The notes below the pieces were generated by a model. That model saw nothing but the letters and a program-made list of their open reading frames with translations. It had not been told where the DNA came from and searched no databases. Position numbers and translations under genes: made by a program. From assembly GCA_015520865.1 (NCBI GenBank), contig WAPE01000106.1, positions 1 through 7,450 on the forward strand: 7,450 bases of DNA, given 5' to 3'. Positions 5,863 to 7,450 of this stretch are shown one piece after another. The stretch is from Candidatus Iainarchaeum sp. GTDB lineage: Archaea; Iainarchaeota; Iainarchaeia; JAADDC01. The stretch's first letter is position 1, and each line of letters begins with the position of its first letter.

Positions 5863-6267
5863 CTATAAATTTCTTTCGTAGAAAAGAACATCCCCTTCTT
5901 CTCCGACCACCCTAAAACCCAGTGATTCGTAGAGGTGGCGGGCGGCGGTGTTTGACCGTAAGGTCATAAGTCGCGCCCGCCTGAGCTTCATTTTTCTCCC
6001 TTCTTCCAGGGCTCTCGTTAAGAGAGCCCTGCCGATTCCGAGCCTTCTGTAACGTTCCTTTACGACGAGGCCGTCGATGTGGAGGGTGTCGCCGTTTATG
6101 GAGAAGTCCACAAATCCGAGGAGTTCGCCGTCCCGGGCAAGGATGATGTTTCCGTCGTGGATGCGCTTGAGAAAAAATTCCACGGGGTTCTTTATGTAGG
6201 GGAACTCCTTCTTGGCGATCTCTACGATCTCGAAGAGATCTCTAACCTCCGCTCTACGGAACCTCAC
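5863..6267 (-). CDS. GNAT-family N-acetyltransferase
   Basis: This 134-residue enzyme transfers an acetyl group from acetyl-CoA to an amine. The substrate cannot be read from the sequence. It is a minimal single-domain GNAT. Motif A is VVKERYRRLGIGRALL (about 68-83), with the acetyl-CoA pyrophosphate loop R74-x-x-G-x-G79. Motif B holds N106 and Y113 in SNTAARHLYESLGF, as in RimI-like protein acetyltransferases and many small-molecule enzymes. The start is GTG 6267, with AGGTG five bases upstream. Its arginine codons include many CGG and CGC, and the gene looks GC-richer than tfb. The PIN gene ends 31 nt upstream, and a TATA box covers the PIN stop codon, so expression is probably independent at least in part. 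A role linked to the PIN pair is possible but nothing in the sequence shows it. Confidence 0.92.
   Translation of the reverse strand: MRFRRAEVRDLFEIVEIAKKEFPYIKNPVEFFLKRIHDGNIILARDGELLGFVDFSINGDTLHIDGLVVKERYRRLGIGRALLTRALEEGRKMKLRRARLMTLRSNTAARHLYESLGFRVVGEEGDVLFYERNL
5864..5878 (-). promoter_or_regulatory. BRE/TATA promoter of the 131-aa gene, overlapping the GNAT stop codon
   Basis: On the minus strand CGAAAGAA (BRE-like) runs into ATTTATA at 5870-5864. The final TA of the box forms the first two bases of the TAG stop of the acetyltransferase gene. The centre of the box is 26 bp from ATG 5841, so the transcript should begin at or next to the start codon. Confidence 0.75.
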
Positions 6268-6296
6268 GGTTACACCTATTCAGGGTTGTTATAGGC

Positions 6297-6311
6297 TTTT
6301 ATAGGGTTTTC
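6297..6311 (-). promoter_or_regulatory. BRE/TATA promoter of the GNAT gene, overlapping the PIN stop codon
   Basis: On the minus strand GAAAACCC (BRE-like) is followed by TATAAAA at 6303-6297, and the TAA stop of the PIN gene (6301-6299) lies inside that box. Transcription would start near 6275, about 8 nt before GTG 6267. A second, poorer box (CTATAAC near 6291) would give a leaderless mRNA instead. Confidence 0.6.
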
Positions 6312-6949
6312 AGGAAGCGTTCTATTTCGTCCTCTGAAACGGCGCAGCCGTGGTACTTTAGAGCGTAGAGGGCAGCCCTAAGGGCGGCCTTTGGATCTTT
6401 CCTGTCGTGGAGAAAGCCCTTTTCATATGCATAGGCTACGAGGTCAACGCTTCGGGCCACGAAGATGTCCCTTATGAGCTGGCGGGCCTCCTCGAGGCGC
6501 GATTGGTTTACTTTAACCCAACTGTGGATTTTCCTTCCGAGTCGGCCGCGGAGTTGGTCAGGATCTTCTATAACAAGCCGGAGAGTACGCTCGTCCATGA
6601 TAAGGATCTTGTCGAGGCGGGAGGCTAGAACAACGGCCTCAAGCTCCCCCCTCTGGAGGATTCGAATGGGACCCCGTGAGGAGTAGAAGACGGTGTTTAG
6701 GACGTGGTCAAGGTGTTCCACGAGGGAAAGATCCCTGGCAGAAAGGGTCTGAACAAGGATCTTCTTGCCAATGAGTTCATTGATGTTTTCGGCGCTCCAG
6801 GCATAGATCTTCTTGGTATGGGGATGTCCATAGACTTCTTTGTAAACCGCCGGGGTGATGTAGAACTCGCCGGGGATGTAGTCCAGTACGTTTAGGAGGC
6901 AGGTGTTGGAGAGACTTATGAGTGGACCTGAATCAAAGACGAGCTTCAT
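6299..6949 (-). CDS. PIN-domain protein, DUF3368-like; probable nuclease or toxin
   Basis: PIN domains are metal-dependent RNases and include the VapC toxins. The 216-residue protein opens with VFDSGPLISLSN (D6), the first acidic site. It has ITPAVYKEV at 31-39, RGELEAVVLA at 100-109 (E102 or E104 as the second acid) and ILIMDERTLR at 116-125 (D119 as the third). The acidic triad therefore appears intact. The pattern resembles DUF3368-type PIN proteins. It is longer than a typical VapC of about 130-150 residues: an extra C-terminal part of about 80 residues is basic and helical, with several aromatic residues and no motif I know. The ATG start overlaps the stop of the 162-aa gene by 4 nt (ATGA), which points to translational coupling. 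A toxin role is inference from family and context; a housekeeping RNA-processing role remains possible. Confidence 0.85.
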   Translation of the reverse strand: MKLVFDSGPLISLSNTCLLNVLDYIPGEFYITPAVYKEVYGHPHTKKIYAWSAENINELIGKKILVQTLSARDLSLVEHLDHVLNTVFYSSRGPIRILQRGELEAVVLASRLDKILIMDERTLRLVIEDPDQLRGRLGRKIHSWVKVNQSRLEEARQLIRDIFVARSVDLVAYAYEKGFLHDRKDPKAALRAALYALKYHGCAVSEDEIERFLKTL

Positions 6950-7434
6950 CCCAACAACCTCCTCAGAGCGTCCACGCGATCCTTCATCGAAATGGAGTAG
7001 TCTTCCTCGTCGTGGATCGTGGTTTTTCCTACATAATCGATGAGCTCGTTAAGAGAAGCTCCCGTTAGATCGGAAGCAGCCCGAAGCGACAGGCCTGCTG
7101 CGTAAAGGTCGGAGGCCATCTTCACCCGGGCCTTATCGATGAGGGAATGAACGTAGTTGCCTAGGTCTTCATCGAGGGACGCTATGATTCCGGCGATCCG
7201 CTCGGGCGGATACTCCTTCTCGAGGGCGTCAATCAGAAGGGCCTTGTACTTGGGCCAATCGGAGCTCTTCACGATGTGGAGCTTACTAACGAGCTTCGAA
7301 AGTGCGTAAGCGATGACCGCGAGGGAAGCTAAGTGCTTGTCGTAGGTTTCAGCGGCCTTGTAGATGTATTCCTTGGCGATTTCGCGGAGTGCCCTAGCGT
7401 CCTCCTTCTTTAGAGCCGTCTCGATCCTCTTCAC
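6946..7434 (-). CDS. 162-aa helical protein with UPF0175-like C-terminus; possible antitoxin of the PIN protein
   Basis: The protein is almost entirely helical and rich in Leu, Ala, Lys and Glu. Residues 102-140 (ARVKMASDLYAAGLSLRAAS, then DLTGASLNELIDYVG) follow the UPF0175 pattern of a short helix pair and a winged or turned DNA-binding segment. UPF0175 proteins are known partners of DUF3368 PIN toxins. The first 100 residues form an extra helical region (for example KEDARALREIAKEYIYKAAE at 10-29) that ordinary UPF0175 proteins of about 70-90 residues lack. The start GTG 7434 has AGGAGGT six bases upstream. The stop overlaps the start of the PIN gene as ATGA. The order, partner first and nuclease second, is the usual antitoxin-toxin order. 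I place the similarity by eye, so the antitoxin role is a moderate-confidence inference. The frame is open to the window edge, so an earlier start cannot be excluded. Confidence 0.75.
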   Translation of the reverse strand: MKRIETALKKEDARALREIAKEYIYKAAETYDKHLASLAVIAYALSKLVSKLHIVKSSDWPKYKALLIDALEKEYPPERIAGIIASLDEDLGNYVHSLIDKARVKMASDLYAAGLSLRAASDLTGASLNELIDYVGKTTIHDEEDYSISMKDRVDALRRLLG

Positions 7435-7440
7435 ACCTGC

Positions 7441-7447
7441 ACCTCCT
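7441..7447 (-). promoter_or_regulatory. Shine-Dalgarno site of the 162-aa gene
   Basis: AGGAGGT on the minus strand, six bases before GTG 7434, is a strong ribosome site that favours this start. No promoter is visible because the window ends here; the site may lie within the end of a further upstream gene. Confidence 0.7.
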
Positions 7448-7450
7448 GAC

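Noticed and set aside
6704..6895. Short plus-strand open frames within the PIN gene
   Set aside because: These are shadows of the minus-strand gene without ribosome sites or recognisable motifs.
1..7450. CRISPR arrays, tRNA or rRNA genes, insertion sequences
   Set aside because: I saw no regularly spaced repeats, cloverleaf sequences, transposase genes or terminal inverted repeats.

Overview
The window looks like chromosomal DNA of a hyperthermophilic euryarchaeon. The evidence is an archaeal histone, a full-length Hef (helicase fused to an XPF-type nuclease, a euryarchaeal arrangement), ribosomal protein S8e, Gar1 and TFB, together with archaeal TATA/BRE promoters, poly-G Shine-Dalgarno sites, frequent GTG/TTG starts and mostly AGA/AGG arginine codons in the housekeeping genes. 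A Thermococcales-like organism fits. However, the TFB and S8e sequences differ noticeably from the Pyrococcus/Thermococcus proteins I remember, so a more divergent lineage is possible.

Layout. (1) Positions 1-1130, minus strand: the 5' part of a gene for an unrecognised protein with about six membrane helices, running off the left edge. Its codon use is unlike its neighbours. (2) 1197-1409, minus: a single-domain archaeal histone with a strong promoter. (3) 1410-1550: a divergent promoter region between the histone gene and hef. (4) 1551-3827, plus: hef. (5) 3849-5456, plus: a compact operon of rps8e, gar1 and tfb, driven by a clear TATA box just after hef. It joins a ribosomal protein, an H/ACA RNP protein that acts in rRNA pseudouridylation, and the general transcription factor that recognises BRE/TATA promoters. 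(6) 5446-7434, minus, converging on tfb: read from the right, a 162-aa helical protein with a UPF0175-like end, a 216-aa PIN-domain protein joined to it by an ATGA overlap, a GNAT acetyltransferase, and an unrecognised 131-aa protein that overlaps the end of tfb by 11 bp.

The left and centre are core information processing (chromatin, fork repair, translation, rRNA modification, transcription initiation). The right arm looks accessory. The PIN protein and its partner resemble an enlarged VapBC-like toxin-antitoxin pair of the DUF3368/UPF0175 kind.

A recurring feature of the right arm is that the TATA box of each of the last two genes is built into the stop codon of the gene before it. The tight spacing therefore need not mean one operon, and the 131-aa gene appears to be read from a leaderless mRNA.
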